This document shows positions 50,875 through 63,885 of a DNA stretch of 64,000 nucleotides, one piece after another. The DNA is from Alentia gelatinosa. Taxonomy: Eukaryota > Annelida > Polychaeta > Phyllodocida > Polynoidae. Location of the stretch: assembly GCA_950022655.1 (NCBI GenBank), contig OX465579.1, positions 52,555,950 to 52,619,949 on the forward strand. The letters are read 5' to 3'. The notes under the pieces are model-generated. The model saw only the letters and a program-made list of their open reading frames with translations. It was not told the origin of the DNA and ran no database searches. The position numbers were made by a program, and so were the translations under genes. Numbering within the stretch: position 1 is the stretch's first letter; each line of letters starts with the position of its first letter.

Positions 50875-50958
50875 AAACATGTTTTATACCTTGATCCTTA
50901 TACGTTAATTATTCAGAAACATGTTTTATACCTTGATCCTTATACGTTAATTATTCAG
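50875..50958. repeat. Perfect 42-bp tandem duplication
   Basis: Positions 50875-50916 and 50917-50958 are identical over 42 bases, with no divergence. That implies a very recent duplication, a polymorphic site or an assembly artefact. The sequence itself is ordinary AT-rich spacer. Confidence 0.95.
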
Positions 50959-53900
50959 AAAGGATGCTTTACCACTTGTGACTTGTTTTGTAAGGAGTAA
51001 TCACACACACTCAGGATGTCCGCCGTGTCGTGTTAGGGTGGAGAGTGAAAGATCGCTGCCTGCATAGGAGGGCGCGGACAGGGGCTTCTGGTAGAGACTC
51101 TTATCACACACCTACTTCCGCTGCTTGTTTTGGGGTGGTTTCTCTGAAGGGTTTTAAGCTGGTTTCCTGCCTAGGCAGTTGACAGTAGCATGTCTGCCGC
51201 GGGAAACCGATGTTGCGTAGATGTGCATGATTCTATTGCCAACTGTATGTTATTGAAGACTTAATAAGAGATGAATTGGCTAAATTTACAGTCAAGGCAA
51301 AAGGGATCATGATACATTGCTCAAGGTTCCATATATCGAGATACTTAAGCTTATTAATTTCCATGAAGCATGTGAACATAATAGATCTTTATATCTACAT
51401 ATCCAGGGATGTCAGTTGGGGTCAGAAAAAAACAAGGAAGTATTTCCCATGACCATTCAAGGTTTAAAACTGAGATATATACACCAAAACACCGGAGATG
51501 TATTAGATACAAGTTACGTTATTTTTACGAAACATATGCTTCTAAGACGAGTCTGTGGGTAGGTAGAGTTGGGAATTGAGGCTTGTTACTGATATGAGTA
51601 ATATAGAGGTTGAATCCCTCTACACTGTGCTGTTATATTTTCATTTTACCCAAGGAAAGGGATTTCACATTTCAAAAATGAAAACACGGATTTCCGCGGA
51701 AACAAGGAAAACTGACATCCCTGCATATCATTACCAGTTTTACTTTCCCAAATGATCAATAATTATCAAATTACCACGTCCAGTAACGATTCAGTATGGT
51801 CAGTCCGCTGTGTAAGGACACTGAAGCCTGATACCATTCGACCCCCGCCGGTGCAAAAGGAAAAGGGAGGTATCATTACTCGTGAGAGGTCACTTCATTT
51901 ATATAAAAATTAGGAATTAGTCTAAAGATCCCACAGCGTTTTAGAGGTTCGGTCTCGCCTTCCTGCTTCTGTTTGTCTGTCACTAAATGATGGAGAATGT
52001 CTCAGGGGTTTTATCTACCAGTTCCACAAAAGCAAACATTACAAGATGCACGGGTGAAGTTACAAGGTTAAAACCGAAACTCGGCGTCTCTAACGTTACC
52101 CCGCACTAAATGATGGATCGTCCTTTCAATTTGTTCCTAAATTACCGAGATAAACCGGGATAAAAAGGACCCGGGTCCCTTAATTTGGCAGTGTACCAGC
52201 CCTAGGGTACGATTACTGATTACCTTTTATGGGCTGTTGCCGTTTTCCTTTAACTTTTTGGTTCTTAAAGTAATTCAATCCTACTCCACTTCGCTTTTGA
52301 CGTACATTTAGTAGTTTTTTTTAGACTACAGCAGTGATCAGGAATCAGACCTACGATCAATATTGGGTAACAGACAGACAATTAAACTACAATACATAAT
52401 AATAATAACGAAAAAGCCCTAGTTTTTCTTTCTCCTTATTCTTGTAATTCAGACGTTGTGCTTTCTAATACAATATCTCACTACAGAAAGATACGTCGCA
52501 CCAACATGGCAGCAAGCTCTGTATGGCCTCCCACCGGTAATCCTACCAACCTTTCATAGCATTCCATCTAAAAGCGGAAGTGACGCCGACCAATTTGCAT
52601 AAACCGGATATGGAATGCCCGCGCGGGCGTCCGTTTGTTTGGCGCTAAGCAGGGGTCGCGTCAAAGTCGAAAGTAAATGTTCCCCATAAAGACCCCCCAC
52701 CCATTCCACACTCACACATTCGGCATTCTGCCCAGATTGATGGCAAAATGGAGAGGAAACGAATTTATCACGAAACACGCATAAAGTATCCCAAATATAA
52801 CTAAAACATGTACATACAAAGGGTGCTTTAGAATACGTGTGTGGGCTTTGGGATAGGGAGGGGTTGATGGATAGCAGGGGAGGTGGGGGGTAATGCACCC
52901 ATTGATCATAGTCCTGTTTAACACCCCCGGTAAGAGGGTGTACTTTGACGTGCTCACATAGCCCGCTGTTTGCCCACATGTACCCTCTTTGCCCGGATCT
53001 CTGGCGGTTTTTGGATCCCTGCTGGCCGTTACACAGACAGGGGCCACGACCCATAGCCATTCCTTATTCATACACCCCGTTACATGTCTAATGGATAGCC
53101 GTGGATTATCATATTATCCAATATAAGCGGATTAGTGATTCAAGCTGTGACGCTGGCGGTGTCTGGATTACCATTGTTAATGGGACCTCTGCTGCCACCG
53201 TCGCCCTCACTCCCTGGGCAGTAGAACTGAGAGGCCTCTGCTCTACTTTATAGGCACTTAAAATATGCTTTCCTTCCTTCCAGCCTGCTACTCGGTTAAT
53301 ATACGACGGTCGTGACTTTAATTTCCATAAAAGTGGCTTCATTCCTTTTCTGCCTTTTATCCGTTTACTCTGTAGGACATTTGGCTAACTAAACTCGAGC
53401 GCCTTTCAAGTGAAATGGAGCTCGACACAGCAGACACAGTAGGCACTGCTTCCGGCGATTTACTTCCATCCGCTTTTACTTGACTCGTTCAAAGTAGTTC
53501 CCAAGTACGCGTACGCCGTATCTTATTGCACAGCCACTCAAGACAGCATCTATATGATATGGACTGGTTTGTAAAATGCCAATCTTTTCCCTTGTTTCTT
53601 GTGGTAATCTTGTAATGTGTTGGATACTTGAGTTCATTAATCAACTGAGTTCGTATTCATTAGATCCAATTTCTGCATCTCATAGGATTTCGATAAAAAT
53701 TAATAGGTTTTGCTAATCAATAATCAAATACAAATAGAAGGAAATGTCAAAGATTATTCATATATGCGTCACACACAATTGTGCATATATGAATACCACT
53801 GGTTATGTCTGTTAAAGCTTATCTTGCCAATGATAGTTAAAGTTTGGTTAGTTTGTAAGCTAGTATGGTCTGGCTTGTATTGTTTTGGATCAGTAAATCA

Positions 53901-55961
53901 AGTGTGCAGTGTGTGGCTAATAGGAAGCCAGCCAAAGTGGCCCTGCTGAAACTAAAGATATAATGCTTGAATGACCATTTCCGGAGATAGACGCTTAGTA
54001 CTTTGACTATATAGGTTCGAGATAACATGTGCCATTCTCCAATCTGTTAAATGCATATATACACTTTGGGACTGTCACCATAGCTTCGATTCGTAACTTA
54101 TTCAGAGACGATTGTAGTGACATACACCTCAATAATAGCAAACGAGACAAAAAAACGAAATTCTAGCCTCGAACCCCCATAGCTTTAGCACTAAGCCTTG
54201 TTCTTATGGACCTCCGCACATGGTGTTTTGAGCACGGGTATCTGCCATTTTTGCGGGGCCGCTTTGGCTCCCTATGGTGTGCATGTGTGTAAACCACTGG
54301 TCCACACCTGGGATCTGTCTAACACTGGTGAAGTGTTCTATGTGTGGTTATGGGTGGGAGGTGCTAGACCCAACTGGACTTGTAGCTGGGGTAGCACAAT
54401 GGACGAAATACTGGAAACTGGATGGTTACCAGCAGTCACTGAAATACTGTGGCTGAAGGGTATGTAGGTAGAGAACTCCTTGGCTGTGTCATCTCTTCAC
54501 GGATACGACCTGCAATAGAGGTACTTGCATACTTCTTTATCAAACCCACAAGTCATACACAGTCCTCATCAGTTTACCCTGGAGGGCCCAGAACGATGCT
54601 CGTCGAGGTATTACAGACAATTGGTCTTACATATATGCATGGTTTATAAGAATACTTTCATCCCTCATGATAGGAAATCTCGATTCTATTTCAGAAATGG
54701 TCATCTGAACTTTCAGGCCTAACCCTAATACACACTAACAATAGTGTCTGACGGACATGAACTACTTTTGGCAACAATCCATTTTGTATCAGTGCATAGA
54801 GGGCTGAGAACTGCTTGCAAGTATGACTCTTAAACGCAATAATAAGATTCCTATGGCCAAGGTCTATACGGACGAATATTCAACGATTTAGAGATTACGT
54901 ATCTCGTTGAGGGTCAGTTATAAGAGGCTCATGTTAGAATGTCAGATAGAAATACAATTCAATTCAATTGAGTCTAGGCACCACACAGCCATGCCTAGTT
55001 TCATCACGCTATTTCTATTTCTAAGATGACTAGGTCCTCAAAGACGTTGGTCAGGGCTACCAGAGGCTCGGCCTATAATTAATCAGAGTAAATTCCACGA
55101 ACAAAAATAAGCTCATTCAGAGTGGCTGCCTGATCTCGTCTTTAATTACTCTCCCAACTCTCCCATTGATTCCAATTTCCCGCCTCCTACCTAATCGGTT
55201 CCGTATGGATCTGCAATTTTTGGCGGGTTCCTTGAAGTTCTGATTAAAATTCGTAAAGTTGGAAATAAATTAGAATTAAGGACGGCATTCCGAGTGTCCT
55301 TACGGCCCCCTTTCTTTACTGCGGATGTTCAAAGAGGAAGGGAAACTTTTATCAAACTAATTTTATCAGAATCATTGCAGGTGCTGTAATGTACATAAAG
55401 GGGAACGTTTTGGAGGCATTTCTCTTTTGATTAAAGACATGTCGTACAATTCACGGTGGAACCACCTCCACAATTTTTTACATTCCATTATTACGATATC
55501 ATGAAAAATCATCTAAATCAAAAGCCAACATGGTGAGCCTACCCTACACAATGAAATCGACATATTCAACGCCTAGAAATATGACATAAGGTTTGCATTT
55601 TCAGGTTAATTGTACGGCATGCATTTATCAACCCTTATATGGTACTGGTTACCAATACAAACCGACCTCTAAATACACCCTTCCCATACACTTTATTTGT
55701 TATTTGTATAACTGAGAAATCAGTTAAGGGTAAGAAGAAGGTTGATAGTACCGAGGTATTCTTTCTCGTCTTTGGTATAATTGGCATCAGTCAGTTGGTC
55801 TTTACATGTTTCACTCATGTCAAGGGCTTAAATATAAGTACAGAATTGGAAATTATTCGTGATAATTATTGTACCGCTCCGTATATGATAAGTGAACCTT
55901 AATTCCCCTTCTACCACCAGAGATCACGCCCGGGCCAATGTGGAGCAGTTTAATTCCAGGA
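50959..55961. other. Spacer, no gene seen
   Basis: The longest frame (52554-53060, minus, 168 codons) has no recognisable domain, and a second overlapping frame is open over the same stretch, which suggests chance. The frame at 54198-54467 contains CHFCG but no zinc-finger pattern. Confidence 0.3.
54160..54215 (-). mobile_element. Possible tRNA-derived SINE fragment
   Basis: On the minus strand, GGCTTAGTGCTAAAGC resembles a tRNA A-box region and GGGGGTTCGAGGCTAG contains a B box (GGTTCGANNC). The spacing between them is too short for a complete tRNA, so this is at most a deleted tRNA-derived repeat. Confidence 0.3.
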
Positions 55962-56459
55962 ACCCACCAACCCCGATTATGTCCCCGATAGACTTCCCGA
56001 CTGAAATTGAACAATTCTTATCGGGAAAGTTTTTCTATCGTAGCGGTGGGCGCCGCATTACGATACGGTTCCCGATTCAACCACGACTGGACCCCGATTG
56101 GAAATTCTTATCGTAGCCCTTACGTCTGGATTCGACATGTTTGATATTTTCTACGATTGGAATTCAATCGGGAAGTGTTCCGATTGGAATAGAGCGCATT
56201 CCGATTGGAATTTTTGGTGGGCTGTGCATTACGATAGCGTTTCCGATTCATTCCCGACACAACTCCAATCGTAATGTTTGCTAATGAAGGTGCTGGTATC
56301 GGGAACGTATCGGGAACATCAAAAGCTTGGCGCATGTTTTTATGCTTACGATTGGAGTTCCCGATAAGAATTCTATCGCAGTTCATTGTGGTCTATCGGG
56401 AACATTTCTTGTCGGGGTCCTATCGGGGTATATCGGGGACCTTATCGTAATAGGTGGGT
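55962..56459. mobile_element. Foldback MITE built of CGATTGGAAT / ATCGGGAA subrepeats
   Basis: The left end ACCCACCAACCCCGATTATG continues TCCCCGATA; the right end read on the minus strand is ACCCACCTATTACGATAAGG, continuing TCCCCGATA. GAATTCTTATCGGGAA-like blocks also pair. The whole 0.5 kb is filled with two short words, CCGATTGGAAT and TATCGGGAA, in both orientations. No coding capacity. It is a second example in this window of an element whose arms are made of subrepeats. Confidence 0.7.
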
Positions 56460-59400
56460 GCGGCCTCTCAGGCAGCTCAGATCAGTACAGATTAACTCCA
56501 AGCAACACGTGCCACCAAAGGGTCAGAGGTCAGGAGAAGACACGCCATTTGGTGGTCACTTGTCTCCATGACGACCTCAGAGAGTCCCGGATGGACGCCG
56601 CAAAATTACCGCTGACAACAAACAGGCAACATCCAGTTCACAATACAAGCACCGGCGGGGTTGCGCAAAACCCATTATCGCCCACACAAGAGGAGTCGGT
56701 CAGGAAATGGCTTTTTTGTGTCCAGTAGTCTGGAGGGAATGGGGTGGGAGAAGGGATGTGCGTCAGATGGGACTGGGAATAGCTGTCCCCGCGGTCAGAT
56801 GTATGCAGCCGTGGACAGGTGGCAGCACACAGGAGGGGTGGTTGGTACACAGGACAACTGCCTTGCTTAAAGTGGCTTCCTCTGTTGTTGACGCCAGGCT
56901 TCAACCGCAGCTTTTGCAATGGCTTCAGCGATGGTTTCCCTGGTGTAGAAAACCACCCACTTCTGCTGTCATTTCAGTGTATTTAATTCTTACTCATTTC
57001 ACCTTCTATCCCAGAACACTTATCTGTCTCTCCCTACCGCTACTTTTAGTGCCAGTACTCAGAGGTAAAAATAACCTACGGCCTTACAGCCATGATGGAC
57101 GGGCTGGATTATGGCCAGGAAACAAGGATTCATTTGTATGTGGGGTCAGTTCTTATGGAAGCTATCGATTTATGACTCGTCATCCATGACATCATTTTCA
57201 CAATAGTACTACCTCCACCTCCAACACAGCCATCTAGCTCCATAGATGTGCCGTCGAATCTACTCTCGTTTAAAAAATCCATATTATACTTCTCATATTA
57301 TCTTGCTTGCAAATCTTTTTTTATAAAACACCAACCACTCCACCCCCAGGTGTATCGATATACATGTCTGACATAAAACCTCTTTCCAATTCCCCTGTTA
57401 TCGCTATATCAAGTTATGCATAGAGGGTATTTCGATATTTTCGACATTTTCAAAGAGAAGAAAAGGTGTTATATATAGAGAGTAATGGACGGAAGGCGAA
57501 TGAGTAAAAGAGATAGAGAGACATAAAGACAGAGAGACAGGCAAACGGATGGACAGAGGCATTGATCCTTTATAAAATATGCTTTTCGGTCAGCACTGTA
57601 TGCATCTGTCGTTTGGTGGGATGGCAGATAACCATCGTGGTAGAAGGCATCGGCGGGAAGGGAGGAGATTTACGAGGTGTAGTGGGACTTGTTTCCCAGC
57701 ACGATCAAACACGAGACATCAATGATGGTGAAATCCATCTCGCTCCAACACCCACGGAATCCCGATTACATGTGACGGGTCCTCATTTCTCTCATATTAC
57801 CCTGATTAAACGCGTCTGGTACTGAGGTCCCTGTTTCCCCACGAGAAACGTGCCACACATGCCTGCCGCTATAGTCCATACATCACCTGATGGGTCCTCA
57901 TGCGAAAGCGTTTTAGAGGTTTAGACGAAAGGCAACTTCCAGCCAGCCGGATTCAAAGACATGTCGGTTGATTCCTATGTATGGATGCTCCTTACTCAAC
58001 CACAGAGGTTGTCTGAGTGTTCGTTAGATAAGCTCATTCTTCGACTGATTAAACTGGCGAGGATAAATACATGAGTCTTTTTTATCCTCATCAAGGCAGA
58101 AACACTGGTGGATAACGTGGCACATTTTAGTTCTCCCTAAGCAGATCGCTCCGTCACACTGGGCCACTCAAACAAGTTGGGACCCGGCGTGTGCCCACGT
58201 GACAACAATGGGGCTGCTGGGTACCAGCGTAGCGTCCCGCCGTGGTCATCGGGCGTCCGCTCTTCTCACAATCTGTCAGAGCGTGTAATTGGCAAATCAA
58301 GCCGCCGGTGAAATTTGTTTCCACGACGGATTGCTTCGGCTGGGTTCGGCTGTGTTCGACCGTATTCGGTTAATTTCAAAGGGGCTGGCGCTATTTCAGC
58401 ACAAAGAGAAAACCCGGTCTCCCGAGCGACGGTTCGTATTTAATTTTAAACCGGGCTCAAGGAACAAACGACGTGTTGGTATTTGTGAGACTGGAGGGGA
58501 TACTCCTACATTCCGACAGACGGGTAAGATGAAAAGAGGTTATTGATGAAGAGGGAGGTAAAGGTAGCCAATGTTGAGGAGAAGAAAGATGGAGAAGAGA
58601 GTGCAGGCTTTAGATGGGAGAAGGGATGCAAGCGAAAAAGAAATAGGAGGGACGGAGATGGTACAGGAGAGGACGGGAATATATTATACAGGATGGAAAG
58701 TTGAGAAAACCCAGAAGGTTTAGGTCAGAAACAAAACATTTATAAACCCTGTGTGAGGCCTGTGTGAGGCCTCCCAATTTGTAATGCTTTGTTTCAAACA
58801 ACGACCAATGACTGAAGGCTAAAATAGGCTATCTGATATGTCTATTTCCATAGATCTAGCTTTCGAAGCTTGGTAATTATTCGTGCATTTCTTTGTTGAA
58901 AAGTTTAAAATATATAAATCTATATGCTTCTGGAATAATGTGAGCATGGGGATGATTTGGGAGAGCTATGCTATAGGTGGCACACATCCAATGTATCCTC
59001 CTGTACAGTGGAGGTGTGTGTGTGTGGGGGGGGGGGGGGAGGGTTCTGAGGCCCAGAAGGCGGGTGGATTAGGCAAAAGGCGAACGTCAGTAACCACGTA
59101 GTCCTAGCAATAGATCACGTGACCGACAGGAAGATGGAACAGATGGTGGCGCACCTGGTAGTGAGGCGTGGCACTAGCGGCTAAACCGTGCACGGCCTTT
59201 GCATTAGGCGGCGTCATGGCGGTGTGGCGGTAAGCTCAGCGCTTCCTGTATACATAAAAGACCACTCTGTAGCGTCGCTCCGTGCCTCGCACACAGCGCC
59301 AACACCACCAGGGGTTTCATGGTGCCCTCTGACCCCTTTCTGAACAACTAACAACATATTCCTACAATGGCGGCCATCAGAGCACCGGTCACCCCGGCCA

Positions 59401-59772
59401 TGAGGGGCGAGGGTCGTTAGGAGAAAGTGCCGTACATTAGATTATGCTAGAAATTATAAATGACAATCACCGAATTGATATGCTGTCCCCATAATGGGTT
59501 AACCAATCACCGACCACCAACTACGGCTGAAAGTTGAGGAGGAGCATTGTCATGGCTTTTAGGATCGTTTATTAGTCAAGGAAATGAACAGAATCCTCTA
59601 AAGCAAGCCAGACACGTTTAAGAAACATGATTTCTAGGATCTAGACACTGTAGTTTGGCCAACCTCAAACACTCCCGCACGTGACTGAACTATGGAGTAC
59701 AGCTAGTGTCGGTTTATCTATATGCATCTGAAATCTATAGAACGACTATGCATCGATATAGGTGCTAAATCA
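56460..59772. other. Spacer with small coding-like fragment
   Basis: On the minus strand at about 56990-56870 a 33-codon open stretch reads VVFYTRETIAEAIAKAAVEA and then WRQQQRK before a stop, which looks protein-like but cannot be extended or identified. Other frames (for example 56707-57189, plus) overlap it and lack domains. GAGACA-rich (about 57480-57560) and purine-rich (about 58520-58660) tracts and a run of 14 G (59026-59039) are present. At about 59110-59370 a CpG-richer stretch holds CACGTGAC, CATAAAAG and ATGGCGGCC, promoter-like words without a recognisable gene. Confidence 0.3.
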
Positions 59773-61017
59773 GGGAGCTGTTTCAATAGTTAGCTCTCAC
59801 TAACCAAATAGCGGCACTTCGTGTTGCAATAGTAGAGCATGGCAACAGCGAGCGGCACCTCGGAGCAAAGCGGCACCAACAGCGGTAGTACCCGTTTCAA
59901 TAGTAAGTGAGCTCTCGCTGTTAGTGCCACATGGCTGCCACTGTTCATGAGAGGGCCAACCCTTTCGCACTGATCATAACAACAATTTAAAATCACATTT
60001 TATCTGATTTTTCTTAAAATATACAGGTGGCGGAACTCTGACTACGAGCATAGAAATTAAATTCCCCATGGATCACTCATCTCCTCAAAGGATGGGTTGT
60101 AACCCAACACTGGTCTCAACAGACTAATGAAGAAAGTTTATTGTTCTTAAGTCTAATTCCACATTCACAACAATCATAAGCTCAAGCTCTCTTGATCACC
60201 TTGAAACCCTATAAGCGCTTTTTGATGCCTGATGAGCCAATTACGGCGAAACCTGGAACCCCTCCCCCAACAGGAAACTTCTGTTGTCTGTTTGCCGTCT
60301 TTTTTTAGCATATCTGTTAATAGCAGTCTCCTCTGCATGTCCACAACGTTGGTCTCTAGGCGTTTTGCCTGGCGACCACAGGGAGAGTCCTGAGGTGTGA
60401 CATCACCCAGTGATGTCACACCCATCAGTGTACATGGTTACGGTGGTTAGGCACAGTTCTTAGACTGTCACTCAAGGTAGCATCAGCCTAGGGAACAGAC
60501 ATTGCCTTGTCTTCTTTACTATTTTATCTGATATTATAACATATTTAAGTAAAGAAAAACATGCTCCAAACAATTCCATATGTATGTATTGACATTATAC
60601 ATATGGGTTTTTATAATTCTCGAGTGATCCACTTCTTTGAGAGAACTATTATAATTTTCGAACCAAGAACTAGCCACTGCACTACTCGGTCGGTAATCCA
60701 CTGTGCTGCTCGACCCTAGGCTATCACTTCCATGTCTTACAAACGAGAGCTACAGTGGCAGGCTCTGTAATTCAGGTAAAAATACACGTAGAAGCGTCAA
60801 ATAAAAACTGAAATGTGGGGAAAAACACGAGGAATAATTTGGAATTATTGATTTATTCATTAGATATAGATTTATTAAATGTCTCACCGGCACCGGGATC
60901 TCAACAGCGGCACCACTTCTGAAACGAGACTTTATAACTCCCACTGTTAGTGCCCGCTGATCGCTCTCGCTATTGTGGTGGCTATTCCCGTTTACTCCCC
61001 ATACTATTGAAACTCCC
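59773..61017. mobile_element. Putative 1.2-kb TIR element (GGGAG...TTTCAATAGT ends)
   Basis: The left end GGGAGCTGTTTCAATAGT pairs with the complement of ACTATTGAAACTCCC (61003-61017), allowing a three-base indel. The motif CGTTTCAATAGTAAGTGAGC recurs at about 59891, and GCTCTCGCTGTTAGTGCC (about 59912) has an inverted relative at about 60950. The interior includes an 83-codon minus-strand frame (60174-60425) with no recognised domain and a perfect 13-bp hairpin. It is followed by 18 A (61058-61075). Confidence 0.5.
60394..60422. repeat. Perfect 13-bp hairpin
   Basis: GGTGTGACATCAC and GTGATGTCACACC are separated by CCA. It lies inside the putative TIR element. It could act as a terminator-like RNA hairpin or be a relic of an inverted-repeat end. 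Confidence 0.85.
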
Positions 61018-61057
61018 AGCGAGTCTACAAAGGACAGTAAAAAAATACTACTAAGCT

Positions 61058-61075
61058 AAAAAAAAAAAAAAAAAA
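61058..61075. repeat. Poly-A run (18 bases)
   Basis: An uninterrupted A run 40 bases after the right end of the TIR element. A retroposon tail is conceivable, but no SINE or LINE body was recognised upstream. Confidence 0.9.
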
Positions 61076-61599
61076 GTCGTGGAATTTATCACACTTTATA
61101 CCAGAGGAATGAATAATGATATTAGTAATGAAAATAATAAATAGTATCCTTACATATTCTGGCAGCAGCGTGTATTTGCTTTTAGATGTATATACAAAAT
61201 ACATGTACGATGAACAAGCTTTCAAATTCCATCGAAATAGTTCACCGAACAACAACACAATCAAATACATGGTATGTACGCTATATATAAAGGCCCTGCA
61301 TTTAGATCTATATCAATCTATGGAAACCTTAACGTTCAAGCAACTATTACGTTTGATACTTAAATATGGATTTATAAAGACACTGATAACACTAGCTTTC
61401 CATCTGGAGGCTTACATTATAGACTATAGATGCTGCTCATGCTAGCTTTCAAAGCACCATACCCTATGCTGTTATCTGCACTGACGTGTTACTGAAAAAT
61501 GTTAGTAAAGTGCCCCAAGCTCTATGTACCATTGGTCAAAGGCCCTTCTAACCTAAGGTCTTACGGAAAGGTGACCTTTCCATCATAGGTTACGTGATC

Positions 61600-61705
61600 T
61601 TTAACGTGACGTCAAGCGAGACGTAAGTCAATCGGCATGACGATAACGTCACCGGACAGAGGTCGTGACGTCGGAGGGCTACAATCTCTGGCCGACAGAG
61701 GGCAG
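61600..61705. promoter_or_regulatory. CRE cluster with CTCF-like site
   Basis: A palindromic TGACGTCA (61607-61614), ACGTCA (61646-61651), a TGACG half-site (about 61638) and TGACGTC (61666-61672) lie within 66 bases. CCGACAGAGGGCAG (61692-61705) then matches the CTCF consensus with two mismatches. Dense CRE/ATF half-sites are typical of cAMP- or stress-responsive enhancers and promoters. The region is CpG-rich in AT-rich surroundings. No gene can be attached to it. Confidence 0.4.
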
Positions 61706-63885
61706 CGGCGATAGCCTCACTCTGAAAGGGTAGCCTATATAGAATATCCATAAATTCTATTTAAACGGGCGCACAGTTGGATGAGTGACATGGCATCTAG
61801 AATTGCTTTCCTTTGGGGACGTCCAGCCTCTAGGGCTCCTACCCTCTGGGGTGCACCTCGTCGTTGAAATGCTATTGGAAGCGATTTGGAAAGAGGTAAC
61901 AATATCGCCTCTAGGTGCTCGTTCTTTGGTGATCTTTACGAGGAAATCAAATCAGGGCTTCTAACATCAAACACCCCCGGGCACGGAGGGCCCCGCTAAA
62001 TGCCCCTTCCGCAGGGCCCCCGAGCCTTTAACTCTCTAAGCTTAGGAATTTGGGCGTAGACTATGTACTAACATATACACCAGCTGAAATAGATTTTGAA
62101 CATTTTTACAAATTAAGTCTAAATGATTTCAAGATGCCATTATTTAGGTAATAGGCCATACGATAGATGATACCGACTTTTCGCCGAGACCCGGTAGTAC
62201 ACCATGTGTAAGATATATATTCGTGATGTTCGGAGGAAATACATAAAGCACCACATGTTATATTAATGATAAATCGCCTACATATATTTGAGAATAAATG
62301 ATATGACGTGAGGTCGTAAGCTACCTATTGCACCGTCATTCAATTAATAAGACATTTTTCATCCACCACTAGGGTGACCACTGATATGTCGGTTGATCCG
62401 AGCAGGGAATATATGTGTATTAACAAATAATCTAACCTAAGCTGAATTAAATGGAGCATGCGGACTCTGGGGAAATATACCAGCAAATAATCTGACCTCT
62501 GAGGGAATGCTTTATTACATCTACTATATGTAAGAATACCCTGTGAATGTATTCATAGCTTCACTGCCCTGTACTGAGAATGTGCTATCAATTGGGGTGA
62601 GGTGGAGATGTGCTAACACATCGTATGAAGTTCGAGTCGTAACATACTTCTCTTTTAGACTAGCTCGCTGAAAACACCATTACGAATACTGATATAAAGA
62701 ACTCGTTAAAGCGAAAAACATTGTGACCACCTGATTCTAACCCATATAGGTGCAATATTTGGTCTTGAACTGAGAACATACTGATATTTATGCAACCGTG
62801 TGTTCAATATAATTCAAAGTAAGGCGTCATCCAACAAAGGAAATACATTAAATCATCATCAGCATTTAGAGGGTTAAATACGGATTGTCCGGTGCCCACA
62901 GTCTGTATACCCGCTGCCCAACTCGCCCAGACTCCATACACCCCTACAGAGAGGCGTCAGGCCCGCTAGCCTCTGTGACATGCCTAATCTAATACCGCCT
63001 GGCAGATCTCGCATGACGTCCACCTACTCGCCATGAGGCGTAGTAAAAAGCCGCTGTCAGACAGAATGCAAATCTGCGCCTCTCGCGAACAAACCCCTGG
63101 CCGCCCACCCCAGCCCGCTTTGTGAGAACACAGCCAATTGAGAGCTGCTCAGAGTCGCTCTGAGGATACCCCGTCCACCAGGCGTCGCCACCGCTTCTCG
63201 TCCCACTAAATCACGCGCGCAGTGGTACTTGGGAAGCTGGACAGATCCCCTCACTCCGCCCATTCCGGCAGGAGTGAAGGGTTGGCCGGCTGTTATTAAC
63301 GGGACATTTACTTTTAGGCGGACAATGGTTGAACGGATTAGTGAGTGTTGTCTGTTTGTATGCAGGTTTTACATAATGGTATGATAGTGTAGCAGTGTCA
63401 CACTTAGTGTCCATACCAGATGTCTATATGTAAATGCGAAATTCAACTGTACCAGCCTTTTGGTAGCTCCGAGGGATTTAGTCATGAAATTTCAATATCA
63501 CTCCGTATAGTTAGCAAAGTAATTGTAATTACACACTTGAAACAATCTTTGCATAATGTTAACTGTTATTTATCTTACATTGTGTAAATCTGAATCGAAA
63601 TGATCATATAATTAGTATGACGATTTTAAATTTAGAGACACCGGTGAGAGGGGATAACCGTCTGCACCATGGTGCACATGGAAAACGAAGTCAAACGATG
63701 ATACTATTTGGAAAAAGTCCTGCATCAATGAAAAATAGTTTTTCAGCTCCTAGAGCTGTCAATACCAATTACGTAAATACCCTGCACTTACAATTTTAAA
63801 TAAATATTTTCATGGACAAATGGAAAACCATCCTTTTACTATGGAAGACAGGTATTGTCCATTTCCCTCTTTGCCTTTGTTGTAG
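61706..63885. other. Spacer, possibly upstream or intronic sequence
   Basis: No coding region recognised. A GC-rich patch at about 62890-63300 contains an octamer-type ATGCAAAT (about 63066). Frames across that patch on the minus strand lack domains. Confidence 0.3.

Noticed and set aside
52554..53071. Two overlapping minus-strand frames of 168 and 119 codons
   Set aside because: No recognisable domain in either, and being open in two frames points to composition and chance.
54198..54467. Frame containing CHFCG, considered as a zinc finger
   Set aside because: The spacing of later Cys and His residues fits no known finger, and a second frame is open over the same stretch.
56707..57189. 160-codon plus-strand frame
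   Set aside because: No domain. It changes character midway and overlaps the more protein-like minus-strand stretch at 56870-56990.
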